The translations under genes were made by a program, and so were the position numbers. The notes beneath the pieces were generated by a model that was not told where the DNA came from, did not search any database, and saw only the letters and a list, made by a program, of their open reading frames with translations. From Grammothele lineata (lineage: Eukaryota > Basidiomycota > Agaricomycetes > Polyporales > Polyporaceae), in NCBI GenBank assembly GCA_002150815.3, contig NDFF03000001.1, positions 186,001-250,000 of the forward strand: 64,000 nucleotides of DNA, in the 5' to 3' direction. Below are positions 1 through 11,670 of the stretch, piece after piece (position 1 is the first letter of the stretch; each line of letters begins with the position of its first letter).

Positions 1-1108
1 CAAAGAAGGCTGCAGCAGAAGCCTCGCGGAAGACCGCCGAAGAGAAAGTCCGTTCCCATCGGGAACAAGCGCAGGCCAAGCGCTCCAGCGCGTTTGCAGC
101 GGCTCGCCTCAACGACACAACAGCCGTGAAGAAAGCTGTTTGGGAAGACGAGGTAGACGCCGCGGGTGGTGAGATCCGTCAGGGTTCCGAGGACCTGGTC
201 AAGAATCCGCCTGCAGATGCTAGAGAAACCTTGATGCACATCGCCGCGAAGCACGGCAACGTGGAGCTAGTTGGATGGCTGGACTCCCACAGTGTGTTGT
301 CTGCTCGGCCAGCTATTCTTCTGTATGCTGACGATGGCGGCGCGCAGGTGCTGAGGCAGACGAACGTAACGAAGATGATATGACGGCGTTCCACGTAGCT
401 CTTCAGTCCGGTCACACCAAAGTCCTCGCTCATTTCTTCGACGCTTACCCACCGAAAGAAGAGGACCACGAAGCTGTTTACCGTTCCCCGACCACCATGT
501 CCAACCTCCGCATCGCGCTTGGAACAAAAGAGCCTGAGATGGTTTGGATGGTCTTGGACAAACATATCTACGGCAAAGACGAGATTGACCAGGCCTGGGA
601 ATATGTGACCAGCAAGACATTCAAGTCGAATATTGCTTCTAGGGATAAATACGAAGAGTTCTTGAATCTCTTCTTGACTTTCGGTGGATATTCTTTAGAT
701 GAGTCTCAGGCCGAAGACCCGCGACCACATGCCCCTCGACTGAATGAGACCGGCAAGCCGCGTCAAACACGACCCACCGTCACGGTGGAGGACCTCCGTT
801 CGCACACGGCATCTCCGGTCTCAGCTACGTCTGAGAGCATCGCTACCCCAACTTCTACATCTCCGCTGTTCAATAACCCCCGAGGTCGTGGCAAACACAT
901 CCGCCGAGGCCCGTTCCGTCCATTTCAACAGCAACAAGGCGTGCCAGTGTCGACAGATATGGAGCAGACTCCTAGCCCGCAAACCTCCCAGGGGCAAGAC
1001 AAAATCCCACTAATATCTCCCGGCAATTACCGTGGTCGGGGTCGGGGCCGGGGTCAATCCCGTGGTCGGGGTAGGGGTAGGGGTCGTGGTGGTCCGGCTC
1101 CGACTTGA
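1..1108 (+). CDS. Ankyrin-repeat protein with RG-rich tail (5' end outside window)
   Basis: The reading frame is open from position 3, so the start lies upstream of the window. Exons are <1..291 and 348..1108, joined by a 56-nt GT-AG intron (phase 1). The visible part begins with a Lys/Arg/Ala/Glu-rich, coiled-coil-like stretch, followed by two ankyrin-like units (motifs TLMHIAAKHGNVELV and MTAFHVALQSGHTKVL). A helical middle part and a Ser/Thr/Pro linker come next, and the protein ends in a run of RG dipeptides (about residues 325-350 of the visible part). Ankyrin units usually bind proteins and RG tails often bind RNA, so a scaffold in RNA or protein quality control is possible, but no function is shown. 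The stop at 1106..1108 is followed by 420 bp of untranslated sequence before the convergent gene. Confidence 0.75.
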
Positions 1109-1528
1109 GGTCGATAGCGTTGCACGGACTCTTCTTCTCTCGCCCATCTTCGAGATTGTTATATTACTCGAAGCCCGCACGTAACTGCCACCGTTCCTTT
1201 CTACGTCGCATTCCTGAACTCAGTCCACCATATCATTTCTAGCTCATCCATTGTTGTTCTCGCGACTTTCTCCGTATCTCCAATGTACATTCCTGTGTCA
1301 TGTCATTTTGTCGTCCCCACGTAGATTGCATTACCGCTCCTATGTCTCCGCTCCAGGCACAGATCATCCCCACGTTACCTTCTTGCATCTAATTACGATA
1401 CAACTTGGCTAGTTTTTCTGTTCCCAACTACGGCGCAATGTCGATTCGCCTTCGACCTAGCTGCGCGGATGTCCAAGTGGGCCCAACAGGAAAGTAGCGT
1501 GAGATGTATTGGTTAGAATGCTCTAGCA
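1109..1528. other. Convergent intergenic region
   Basis: This stretch lies between the stop codons of the ankyrin gene and the asparaginyl-tRNA synthetase gene. It is pyrimidine-rich in its first half, as expected of 3' untranslated sequence. No ORF, repeat or RNA gene was seen. Confidence 0.5.
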
Positions 1529-3118
1529 CTACAGCAACATTCGGCCTGCCCAACGTGGCATTGCAACACACTCCCTCACACTCTCAATCCCGCTCATCCA
1601 ACTGATGAGCCGCTCAAACCCGAGCCCAAACCCGCCATGCGGCGCGCCACCGTACCTCCTCAGATCCAGATACCACCCGTAATCCTCCCTACTCAACCCG
1701 TGGCGATCGAGGGAGGCTTCAAGTAGATCGAGGCGCTCCTCGCGCAGAGAGCCACCCACAAGCTCACCCACCCCCGGCACGAGCAAGTCGAAGCATGCAA
1801 CGGTCTTCCCGTCGTCGTTTGCGCGCATGTAGAACGGCTTGAGTGAAGTGGGGTAGTCCGTGACAAACACGGGTCCTCGCACGTGTTCCTCGGCGAGCCA
1901 ACGCTCGTGTTCGCTCTGCAGGGACGCGCCCCACACGGGCGGGAACGAGAACGCGCCGGGATGCGCGGTGTGGTGTACGGCGAGGCGTTCGATAGACTCG
2001 GTGTAAGTGAGGCGCGCCCATGGCGTAGCCTGATCCGCGTGCGTGAGGACGTCGATAGCGGCAGGAGCGAGGGGGCGGAGCAGACGGAGGGCTGTGAGAT
2101 CGGGGCTCTTGGCGTGCGCACGGAGGATGCGCCGGAGCATGACCTCAACGAACGAAGTGAGATCAGAGAGGGAGGAGACAAAAGCCCACTCGGCTTCAAG
2201 CATCCAGAACTCCGCAAGGTGGCGCGAGGTCTGGGATCGCTCGGCGCGAAAGGCAGGCGAGAGGGTGTACACGCGGGCGAGTGCGGCAGCGACGGCCTCT
2301 AGGTGAAGCTGCGAAGAGACGGTGAGGTAGGCGGGGTGGGAGAAATATTCAGAGGGCTTGACTTCCAAGGTTGACGGTGTGGAGGGTGCAAGATCTGAGG
2401 AAGGTGCAATGCGGAACGTCTCGCCTGCACCTTCGCAGTCGTTGGAGGTGATTATAGGCGTATGTACGTGTACGAAATCATTATGCTATTCCTGTATTAG
2501 GGAGGGAGTTCAGAGACATAAGTTATAAGGTACATTACCTGGAAATAGTCATGTATAACTCTAGTAGTCGTGTCACGTAGGCGGAGCATAGCACCTGTCT
2601 CTCTAGTTCGGGCGCGAAGATGACAGTGATCCCGCAGGTACTCCGTCGTCAAAGCCTGTTTTTGCATAGGGTATGTCTACCATTGGGATTGATTGGCAAG
2701 CCGGTTTACAAGATGCATGCGACATACCTCCGGATCGCATTGGCCTAACAATTCTGCTTCCGACACTTTGAGTTCCTTGGTCTGTCCGGTGCCTGGACTG
2801 TCGACCAACATCCCCTTGAGCGCTACGCTCGCTCCATTGGTGAGACTACGATATAGCGCATGAGCCAGATGGTTGGATTAGATGGCACATGACATACTGT
2901 TTCGCGAGGTTCACGTCGCTGAAGACGGCTTGAAGAGCCGAATCAGACGAGCCATCGGAAATTACAGCAAAGGCGACCTTCTTCTGTCTGCGAACGGATT
3001 TGACCCAGCCATTAACCTGTACTATTGACTGTGGTGAAACAGGCGTGGCAGCGAGAAGCTGACGGATCGTGGGGGGGAGGGTCGTGGAGGAGAAAAGACG
3101 ACGGGCGAGCATCGTCAC
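1529..3118 (-). CDS. Asparaginyl-tRNA synthetase, mitochondrial type
   Basis: Class II aminoacyl-tRNA synthetase that charges tRNA-Asn, probably in mitochondria (NARS2/Slm5 type). Exons on the minus strand are 3118..2898, 2845..2728, 2676..2539 and 2485..1529, giving 477 aa. The N-terminus (MLARRLFSSTTLPP) is basic and Ser/Thr-rich like a mitochondrial presequence. An OB-fold anticodon-binding domain follows (VNGWVKSVRRQKKVAF, about residues 35-110). The catalytic domain has class II motif 2 (FRAERSQTSRHLAEFWMLE) and motif 3 (HGGFGLGFERL near the C-terminus), and LTNGASVALKG is a family signature. Length fits organellar AsnRS. The third intron ends at a second AG, because the first AG would put a stop in frame. 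Two ATGs lie close together at the start (MTM), and either could be used. Confidence 0.92.
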
Positions 3119-3484
3119 AGTCCGCCACGGGTGGAGAGCGCCAAAAACGCGTCGCCAGTGACGCGTATGAGCGCGTAGGCTGGGGCACGTGGATGTCCGA
3201 AAGCGTCTCGCCCTCTGGCCAGCTATTACGACTCGTCGGACTCCGAAGCAGTTGTCGAGGAGCTTCCACAGGAGCCACTTGCGCCAGTCAGTTCTCCCTC
3301 TCGGAGATCTAGCATTGCATACAGTATGATGTCACGGATCCCAAAACCCATATAACTCCTTTCACCTCCAGCAGCGCGCTCTCCAACTCGTTGACCTACC
3401 TTCTCAGTCCCGACACCGAGTCCCTGTTTGACACTTAGTCGAACCATCGCCACCGCTGCACATCGTTTCTTGACCTAATACATC
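3119..3484. promoter_or_regulatory. Divergent promoter region, AsnRS / small acidic protein
   Basis: The two start codons face away from each other across 366 bp, so the region must hold the promoters of both genes. I saw no clear TATA box. This is the first of several head-to-head pairs in the window. Confidence 0.5.
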
Positions 3485-4000
3485 ATGAGCAACCTCCTCG
3501 CACCCCGAGAGAATAATCGTGACACCCGTGTGGCTCAATCCGAGCCTGTCATTAACGATACAAGCTTCCTCGTGCCCCCTCAGGAAGAAAAGTCGGGCCA
3601 GACGCTCCAGCCTGCTGGTGAGCGGAGTTGGTTAGTCCCACCACAAGAGGAGAAGATGGATGTTGCTGCTTTTAAGGGAGAACAAGGTAATCTTCAATAG
3701 TCTTCCAACATATCGCTCTTCCTGCTGATGCTATCATACTATCCACAGCTCGACTTGATCAAGGTCAATTGTACACCTGACTTCTTGTGTAATGCGGAAA
3801 TGAGTCTGACATGCTGTTTGCCTTTCTCAGCCATCAGTCGTATGGAAAAGCAGGTCAACAGGCGGAGAGTTGAACACGATGCTTTCACGGTCGAAGAATT
3901 TGCAAGAGACAAGCAACAGCGCGATGCGGTTTTGTCGGGCGCTGCCGGAGTCACTGGAGAAGACTTTGGCTATGCCGAGAATCATCATGTGCGCTCCTAA
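3485..4000 (+). CDS. Small hypothetical protein with repeated LVPPQEEK motif
   Basis: Unrecognised protein of 128 aa. The model is 3485..3686, 3749..3763 and 3831..4000. The middle exon is only 15 nt (ARLDQ) and lies between introns of 62 and 67 nt, each with its own GT, branch-like CTGA(C/T) and CAG. Because 15 is a multiple of three, skipping it would also keep the frame (123 aa). The N-terminal half carries the octapeptide LVPPQEEK twice, at about residues 29-36 and 50-57. The C-terminal half is charged and probably helical (RMEKQVNRRRVEHDAFTVEEFARDK, split here for length only by the reader's eye). There is no signal peptide or membrane segment, so the product is likely cytosolic or nuclear. 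No function can be given. Confidence 0.7.
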
Positions 4001-4196
4001 CTAAATGCCAAGGTGATCCAAGTTTATTAGAAAGGGAGGTCGTCGTAGCAGTATTCTGTCACTTGTATCAATACTATGGTTCCGTATGCCAATCTCACAT
4101 CCTACAGATCTTCCAACGTCTGATGGTACTAATTATTTAAACATGCGGTATGGACACTGGTGCCTGCACCTAGCGACTGCGAGTCCCGATCTGAAT

Positions 4197-5265
4197 TCAT
4201 ACCACTTTAGTTAACCCAGCCACGACCATAGCATATTGCAATTCCGTGAGCTTCCTAGCTCGAACCCATCCGTATATCCAGCGTTGCCATCCTGCCATAC
4301 GAAGCATTCCACGGAGTGACGGTTCATCCTTGACACCGTTTGCCACGAACAAGGGGAGCAAATCGCTGAGATCTTGTGGCAGGGAACGAAGGAAACGCTC
4401 CACGGGTTCCGTAGCGGTCTTTTCATGCCTGTAGGACGTACTTGCCCCAGCGGTCGAGGCGGATTGAATCATAGAGGACGCATTCCGTTCCGGAACAGCA
4501 TCATGATGGACCTAGACATTGGGGATATCAGACTCCTGTTAAATATCCTGACTCAAGAGTATAGCGTACATTTGAGGATGTTGGTACATTCTGGACCACT
4601 AGTGCCGGCTTCGGCAGACCGTTCCGGCCACTGCGTGGAGTTGTAGTTGACATTCGATTTCTCTTCAATGTGCCTGCAGCACGACGGTGCACAGCCATGT
4701 AATGCTGCAGGCAAGCGAACAGGTCTTATGGCAGAACATTTAGTTTGGTGATAGACTTACGCTGCCATCACGAGAGTACACTTTGGTCAGGTCTGGTTTA
4801 CTATTTTGGCGATACTGTCGATGTCGACCAATCATCACCGTAACCGGCCACCCATCCTCGTAGTAAGTAAGGATGTGATGCTCTTGTTCCGCCTGAGGGG
4901 TTCCGAGCAGTGCACCGATACGAATCCGCACGTAGAACCACCCGCGAAAGTGTTCAATCAACTTCCGGTCAAACAGCGGACCCACAGAAGGCGCGCACCT
5001 TTGTACGAACAAGATCTCTTTTGGCGGGAGTCGGCCTGACATCAGGGGGTAGGTATTTGTCGCACAGCCTCGCCACAGTATTCTGCTACAACGATTAGAT
5101 TTAAATCGCGCAGAAGTCGATGAGACGCACGAGAATATCGTAATATGTATCCACGGCCTGGTTGCTACCCGTGAGACGCATCTGTGCTGCCAAGGAGGCA
5201 TTGTCGGTGCTCGTAATGCGTCGGGACGCCCCCTCTGCGGGTTTCGGGAACCGAGGGCTGGTCAT
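4197..5265 (-). CDS. Lineage-specific protein, paralogue A of tandem pair
   Basis: Unrecognised protein of about 266 aa. Exons on the minus strand are 5265..5131, 5082..4999, 4892..4761, 4704..4570 and 4511..4197, and every intron is phase 0. Conserved blocks shared with the downstream paralogue are SLAAQM.LTGS and VARLCDKY near the N-terminus, VYSRDG in the middle, and a strongly conserved C-terminal block of about 70 aa containing DEPSLRGMLRM and GWQRWIY. A Lys/Arg-rich segment lies between. No signal peptide or membrane span is visible. The start is uncertain: the same frame stays open upstream to an ATG at 5367, and 5265 was chosen because it best matches the N-terminus of paralogue B. 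Nothing in the sequence reveals function. Confidence 0.7.
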
Positions 5266-5584
5266 TGATGGCGGTACTAGCCAGACTGCCAAAGAACCGT
5301 GGGAGCCTCTTTGTTCCGACTTGCAGGTCATCAAGCATGAGAAATCCGATGGTTGAATTTTCAACATGATCCCAGATTGTATCCGAAGCTGGTGTTCTCA
5401 ACTTGAAATAGCGGAGGCTGGGACACGTCGCGCGGCGATCACATGAACAGCAGACCGGTAGTAGTACAAGCTCATCGTGAGAAGTATGGTACGTATATAT
5501 CGCGATGACTTAGACCTTATGGATCGAACATATGGATATTCGAGAACAATGCGTGCGCCAGCCGTATGTTGAGAGGCCCGAGTC
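5266..5584. other. Spacer between the two paralogues
   Basis: This 319-bp stretch separates paralogue A from the end of paralogue B, so it should hold the promoter of A and the terminator of B. The part up to 5367 may instead be extra N-terminal coding sequence of A. No repeat or mobile-element end was seen. Confidence 0.4.
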
Positions 5585-6702
5585 TCATACCACTTTCGCT
5601 AAGCTAGCCACGATCATTACATATTGCAGTTCCGTCAGCTGCCCGGTTCTCACCCAGCTGTAGATCCAGCGCTGCCATCCCTCCATGCGAAGCATTCCAC
5701 GCAGCGATGGCTCGTCCTTGACCCCATTCGCCACAAATATGGGGAGCAAGATGCGTAAATCTTGAGGCAAGGAACCAAGGAAGCGCTCGATAGGTTCTGT
5801 GTTGGTTGTCGCAGATATGGGAGTGGTACGGGATTGTGATATCTCGGAGACAGGTTGAGATGAAGACATCTCCGGTGAGCTATATCTCGGGATGGCATGG
5901 TCCTTTTTAGGCAGGGTAAGTCATTGCTGCACTCCGTCTTGTTTTCCACGTGTAGTAGAACAGAACGTACCCCAGAGGACCTTTGAATGTTTCTTCCCAA
6001 GTCTACTGTATTCCGCAGTGTGCGTTTCGCACACGAAGCCGTTCCCATCTTTCTCTTGCGACGACGACGGCCATCCGCACCGATACAGCTCTGTCAGCGG
6101 CCCGACCCAGTGTGAATACGTTGAACCATTTTGTGGCAAGATTTCCTCATGGTTAAGCAACGGACCCACCATTCCATCGCGAGAGTACACGACAGTCCGT
6201 CCTGGTCCATACATCCTGCAATGCTGACGATGCATCGTGAACATCGCCGAAAGCGGCCACGCATCTTGGTATTGTGCGAGTATGGGGAATCTCTTTTCTA
6301 CCTGAGGGTGCGAAGAGCCCGCATTCACGTACATGCACGACGGCAAACGGCCTGTCAAACAGGACCAAGCAGGCAGGAAAATGACCACGGCGCACCTCGG
6401 CACGAATAAGGTCCTTGTCTTCCGTACGTGGATAAATGTCTAAGGGCATGTACTTGTCACATAACTTCGCCACGGCATTCTATTCTGGTAATCAAACCCG
6501 GCTCTAGAGTCAAGATGCAGTAAGGAATGAAACACACCAGAATGCTGAAATACGTGCCGATGGCTCCGTCACTACCTGTTAGGAGCATTTGGGCTGCAAG
6601 GGAACCTTCGTCGGTCTTGGCAAGACGTCGGGATAGAGGCACCTTTGGTCTTGGTACCAGGGCTGTCATCGTCGACATGGGGTGTTGTGGCTCACCAGAC
6701 AT
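5585..6702 (-). CDS. Lineage-specific protein, paralogue B of tandem pair
   Basis: Unrecognised protein of 272 aa, head-to-tail with paralogue A. Exons on the minus strand are 6702..6538, 6479..6396, 6301..6170, 6090..5971 and 5902..5585. All introns are phase 0 and lie at the same places as in A. Exon 2 (84 nt) and exon 3 (132 nt) have the same length in both genes. The first intron ends at the second AG (CCAGAATAG), which keeps the conserved CDKY frame. The middle of the protein is basic (GRRRRKRK), which could be a nuclear localisation signal, and the C-terminal block with DEPSLRGMLRM is nearly identical to that of A. The shared gene structure shows an origin by tandem duplication. Function unknown. 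Confidence 0.75.
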
Positions 6703-6979
6703 TGGGAGTCAAAAAACTTGGGGAGCCTGTTCATTCAACGACCGGGAGTGAGCTTAAAAAAGGATCGGTTAACTGATCACTGACCGTGAGGTAGTTGAAC
6801 ATGAGGCTCTCGTAAGTCCTAACTTCTCGAGTTGCGGGGACCTCGGGGTGCGTTGCGTTTCGATCACATGAATTCAGCCGAAAGTGCTTTGAATGCTTCA
6901 AACAATTACCGGCCTGTGGCTCAGATACTTCGTGGTGTTGACCGGCTACACAGACGCGACGCTTTAGGCAGGAGAGCAG

Positions 6980-9900
6980 TCATGTGGTATTGTCCAACGG
7001 CGTGTCGCACATCGCACACGCCACGTCCCCGAGGTCGTTCTCGTACGTACACGCAGGACACGCAAGGCACGGTGCCGCAGGCGGCGACGATTGGCTACTC
7101 GAAGGAGGGGCAGACGATAAGAAAGATGAACTTCCAAGCAACGTGCCACTAAATGCCTCGCCCTCGACACGTTTCTTGGTTGTTGGTACACCGCCTTCGT
7201 CGTCCGAGTCGGTAAGCATCGTGAGATCTTCACTCTCTTCCTTCAGATCGAGCAGATCGTTGGAGAGGATGCCGAGCGAGAGCATTGTGGCGGAACTGTC
7301 CTCGACCTCTTTTCCGCGGTAGAAGATACGCTGAGAGATGACTGGTATTCCGAGGTCCTCATTGAACTAGTGCACAAAGTGAGCAATGATTTGGGTAGGT
7401 GGCACGTCCAAGAAGCACTCGCCATGATCTTGAGGTCCTTGATAGTCATGGTCTTTGTGATGATGAATTTGCGTCGCTTGCCATGTTCTCTGACTTGTCG
7501 GATTCGCTTCGACTTACGGGAGCCTTCCGCGTTCCCTCGTTTGCCATAAGTAAGCAACGTTGTCTGAACCGCTGACCCGGTCTTAACTGGCTGATTGGGT
7601 TCGTCGGTGTATGTCTCGGGTGTGGGGGTAGGATCGGCAGGTCCAAGAACTCGGACGGTGATTTCAGTCATGTCAAATGATGTTCGCCTAAATTTCAAAA
7701 TATGAGCATATGATGATCCATAGGCTCCACCGTCAACATTACCTCTTGACGCGACAACCTGCACAGACATCGAGCTCATGCACAAACCTGTCGCCGATCT
7801 TCTCAAGGGCGATCAAAGGCCCACCGCCATAAAGCTCGACAAGGGCATCCCAATCGGTTCGCTTGATGATGGCCATAGTTGTATCTATGTCGCCACTGAT
7901 GTTTGGATCGAATGCCAACATACAATGTTCGCACAGGAACTGAGAATTCTCCACTGATGGGGGTCTGGATACCTCGCCGGGTCGTAAGATCCATTGCCGC
8001 CATGAACGGACGAACTGGGCGGGAACAATCGCGCACGGCACCTCCTCGAGTAAAGAGGTGGTACCGGTCAATGCATTATCGTGCATGTGCTTCAGCCGCG
8101 CCTATGAGAAATGAGGGTCAGCATGAGGACGAGGGTACTTTGCACTTGCGCTAGGTCGTACCTTTTCCTCTTCAGCCTGCTTTCGGAGTCCACGCTTATC
8201 TTCCTTGGAGATATGCAGCAACGCTTCGCACACGGGACACGGTTCGGTGGATATAGACGGGGGCTTCCAGTTAGGGAATATTTCCTGCAGTATCAGATAT
8301 GCTTGTGCCGATATTCGACGTCGAGAGGCGGCGTTCGTTGTTAAGCCTCCATGTTCACACACGACCTCTCGCAGGTACTCTTCTGCGTCCGGTGGTGGGT
8401 CTAGAGCTCCTTCGACATGCATCTTGGGTTTGGCAAGTCGCCAGTCTGTAAACTACGGCATTAGAGACGGAAAAGATTTCAGGTGACTAATCAGTACCCT
8501 TGAGCCAGCTCTTTGAAATATAATAACCATCTTCGCTATCCTCCACGAGCGCTACATCGTCAAACCTCGCAACATCTTGCGGATGCTCGACGGAGTATAG
8601 CTTCTCTATGCCAGACGGTGAGCCATACATGAAGTGCCTGACGTTTTGACAATGTACCTTTGAACATGCACTCCACGCATATTGAACAAACATCTGCGGT
8701 CGTAAGCCGAGGTTCGAGAATACAGTCGTCTTCTTCAGCTATGCGCGAATATGCAGCCTCCAGCACGCCATTAACGTCAAGTCCACCGTGCACAAAAGCT
8801 TCATACCTTAGTGATGACTTTCATGTCGCTCGATTTCTCGGGATCCAGCTTTCCGTGACGGCAGACGATGTCCTTGATCGGGACGACTGCTTGGAAAACC
8901 TGACTACTTGTTGTTTGCGACTGTTGAGGAACGGCAGGCGTGGCAGGAGCTGGTGTGCCCTTAGGTGTCTTGGGCTTCACGATGTGACGGGAGAGCCACG
9001 ACTCGAGTGATTGTCGGCTGACCACATTCCCATCCTACCCAAGAGTCAATCCTCGTAACCATACCAGCGTTCGGAAGACGCACCTCGTCGCGAGAGCTTA
9101 GACTCCATGTGCGGTAAATATCCATGACTGTGGTCCGTAGGCGGTCGAACTTTGCTCTGGCCTCCTTTTGCCTTCGAATTTTCAGAGTGTCAGGCTAACG
9201 CCAAAATGATAATATGGTGGACAAACCACAGCGCGTAATCTTCGCAAGCCTTCCCATGCTCTGCGTTGATGATATTCACCACTTCTAATGCACGCGCGGG
9301 AGGGGAAGGGATGGCTGAAGATGAAGACGATGAAACAGGCTGTTGGCCATCGGCTGCCTGCAATGGCCTTGGGGCGCCGATGTGTCCGACTCGAGTGTAG
9401 ACGAGCATGTATGCATCTCTAGAGGAGATGTAGCTGATAAAGAGGCTCAATATAGTCCCAAGAAAGCACCGAACAACATTGACATACTCAGGGCCGTCAT
9501 GTGAGGATGACCCTTCACTCTTCCCAGACGTGGAATTTCTGTGCACAAGGCGTGTGAGCGAGGATTAAAAGTAATAAGGAAGGAAACATGCTCAATAATC
9601 TCAACTTCACTGTCGCTGTCGTCAATGCGTCTGCGCTTCTTTGGCGGCCGTCCTTTCGCCGGAGTAACACCAGTTCTCCTGGCAGCCAAAGTAAGCAACA
9701 CTTCAAAAGACGTCAACAAATAATCATAGGTACTTCTTCGTGTCTTTTACGTCCTTAGTACCCTTCTTACTAATATCAACCTTCGGCACAAGGGTGTCGA
9801 TCTTCGTGACTGTCTCGTCATTGAATTGGTACCAGCGCTGCTCACTGAGACCACATCAGCGGCTTGTTTTCCTCTGCGCCTTGTCTAGTACACACCAAAC

Positions 9901-11670
9901 GTCAAAAACCTGTGCCTCATAGTGCCCATGGTAGGCACTCGCCCCCTTGTGCAGAAGGATACCGCGGAGCTGATAAAGATCTCGACTGCCCGTCATTTTT
10001 ATTTTCTTGCGTTCCCTGCGACTCTCATCTGACCCGAGAAACTTGCCCATGTCGATGAATGTCGGAAACATGATCGTCTGTTTCGACTTCTTGCGCTCCA
10101 TGGTAGCGACGTCGTAGACGAAGCGTAGCAGAGAGAAATGTAGGACAGGAGGTAGCTCACGAAGCTCAGTGTAACGCTTTGCATCCTGCAGACTATCGCA
10201 CTGTTGGCAGAAGTACCTGTTGGAGCAATGAATACGGGGTCGAATGTCTCTGACCGTGAACATACTGATTGTCTCCGGAAAGGGTCTCTGCTTCCAACAG
10301 GGCGTTCAGACGATCCTCCAATGTCGCGTTATTCTAGAATACCTGATCAAAGATTATGTTGCGGGCCGCTCGTGATGAAACTTACTTCGAGATTGACTTC
10401 AATTTCCAGAAAGTCGGAGTCTCGCTCTGACCTGCGGTGGCACTTCTGGCAGACGGTGTTGTACACTTGCTTTCCTTGAAACTGTGGCAGACCATTTGAA
10501 CCACTTGAAGGAATTCAGGAGGAAAACTACTTACTTGGTCCGGAATAAGCGACTTCAAACTAGTATTCTGCTGCTGCTTGAATTCGTTGTCCAGGTGTGC
10601 CATAAACAGTTTTGAGAATCTAGAGCAGCATCTATGAAGATGTGAAGATTGTGCGGCCTCAGGAATGACTGCTTACTCCTGAGCGTCCTGCTGTTCCGTA
10701 GCACGTAGTTTCAAGCTTTCCACCAGCTTGACAGGATTGAACGCGCTGAGCGTGCTTTGCTGCATCGCAGCAAAGGTCACCTGCAGCTGGAAGATCGGTG
10801 ATCCCTAGAATTATCAAGAACAAATTATGATACGGATGAATGTAAGTGGGCCGCGCGTGAGACAAACCTCGAAGGAATGCTGTGCATCTTGAGCCGGCTG
10901 GCATTCGTAAACCGCCTTGCGAAAATGGAGATCCTGGAACCACACCTAGAAGGGAATGAGTGGAAGCATAGTCTTAAGAACGTTATTGGAAACACCTGCA
11001 AGTATGCGTTGGCGTAACAGGTTGCGCCCAGGTTCTATGGGGTTGTAAGTATATGGCGAGGGTCAAGCGAGAGTAGTAAGTAGATGGATTACCTTCAAGC
11101 CTATGGGTGTACGACCATGTCTAGAAAGAGGAAGTGGATTCTCCCCTTGAACATGGATCTTCACATAACCTTGGTAGGCATCATCTGGACCACCGGTCAA
11201 TGTCGCAGCCTCCATATGATCGAGACATCCGACTCACTTGCATCCTCCCACTTGTCCTGTCCAAGATAGTTTAAACAATACGGATTACTTTTGCATAATT
11301 TGAGCGCACAAGTCGGACCCTCATCATCAGATATCACAATGACTTCGTCCGCTGGCTGAACTCCGGAAGCTTCGGGGGCAGGAGCAGGGTGGCCATTGAC
11401 ATTGGGAGCACTGCTCGCGACTGGAGCGGAGAGCGACTCGTGCTTTGCAACGTACTTGTTAGGGCATAGAGGATATCCGCTCTTTCTAGTGAAACCACAA
11501 GTGGCCAAACGATGCTCATCCCCGATTGTGGACACGTCTGTCACTTCGGAGCCAACCCAGCCCCAGGCAGAATAGGCAGCATTTCCAGTGAGCTTTGTCC
11601 GCTTGAGACGCTCGCCTGCTAAAAGACCGGCGGGGGTGGGTGAGGGGCGTCGGGTCCGTTTTGGTGGCAT
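6980..11670 (-). CDS. USP48-type ubiquitin carboxyl-terminal hydrolase
   Basis: Cysteine deubiquitinase (peptidase family C19) of 1199 aa in 21 exons. The Cys box NLGATCYANAYLQ (exon 11034..10996, Cys about residue 181) and the His box YHGHYEAQVF (His about 438) supply catalytic residues. Two CxxC pairs (VCQKC, FCQQC) form the zinc ribbon of the USP fold. KPPKKRRR-like basic residues inside an inserted loop look like a nuclear localisation signal. DUSP-like segments follow (SRQSLESWL, SKSWLKDWRL, FVRSWRQWI), then a ubiquitin-like domain (TIKDLKIM...GIPVISQRIFYRG), then a RanBP2-type zinc finger (CPACTYENDLGDVACAMC) at the C-terminus. The N-terminal CKSNPYCLNYLGQDKW matches USP48. The last intron is GC-AG (7422..7367). 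The 5' neighbour is divergent. Confidence 0.9.

Noticed and set aside
1..1108. Vms1/ANKZF1 (ribosome quality control) identity for the ankyrin protein
   Set aside because: In that family the ankyrin repeats come before the coiled coil; here the charged stretch comes first and the end is RG-rich. Too weak to name.
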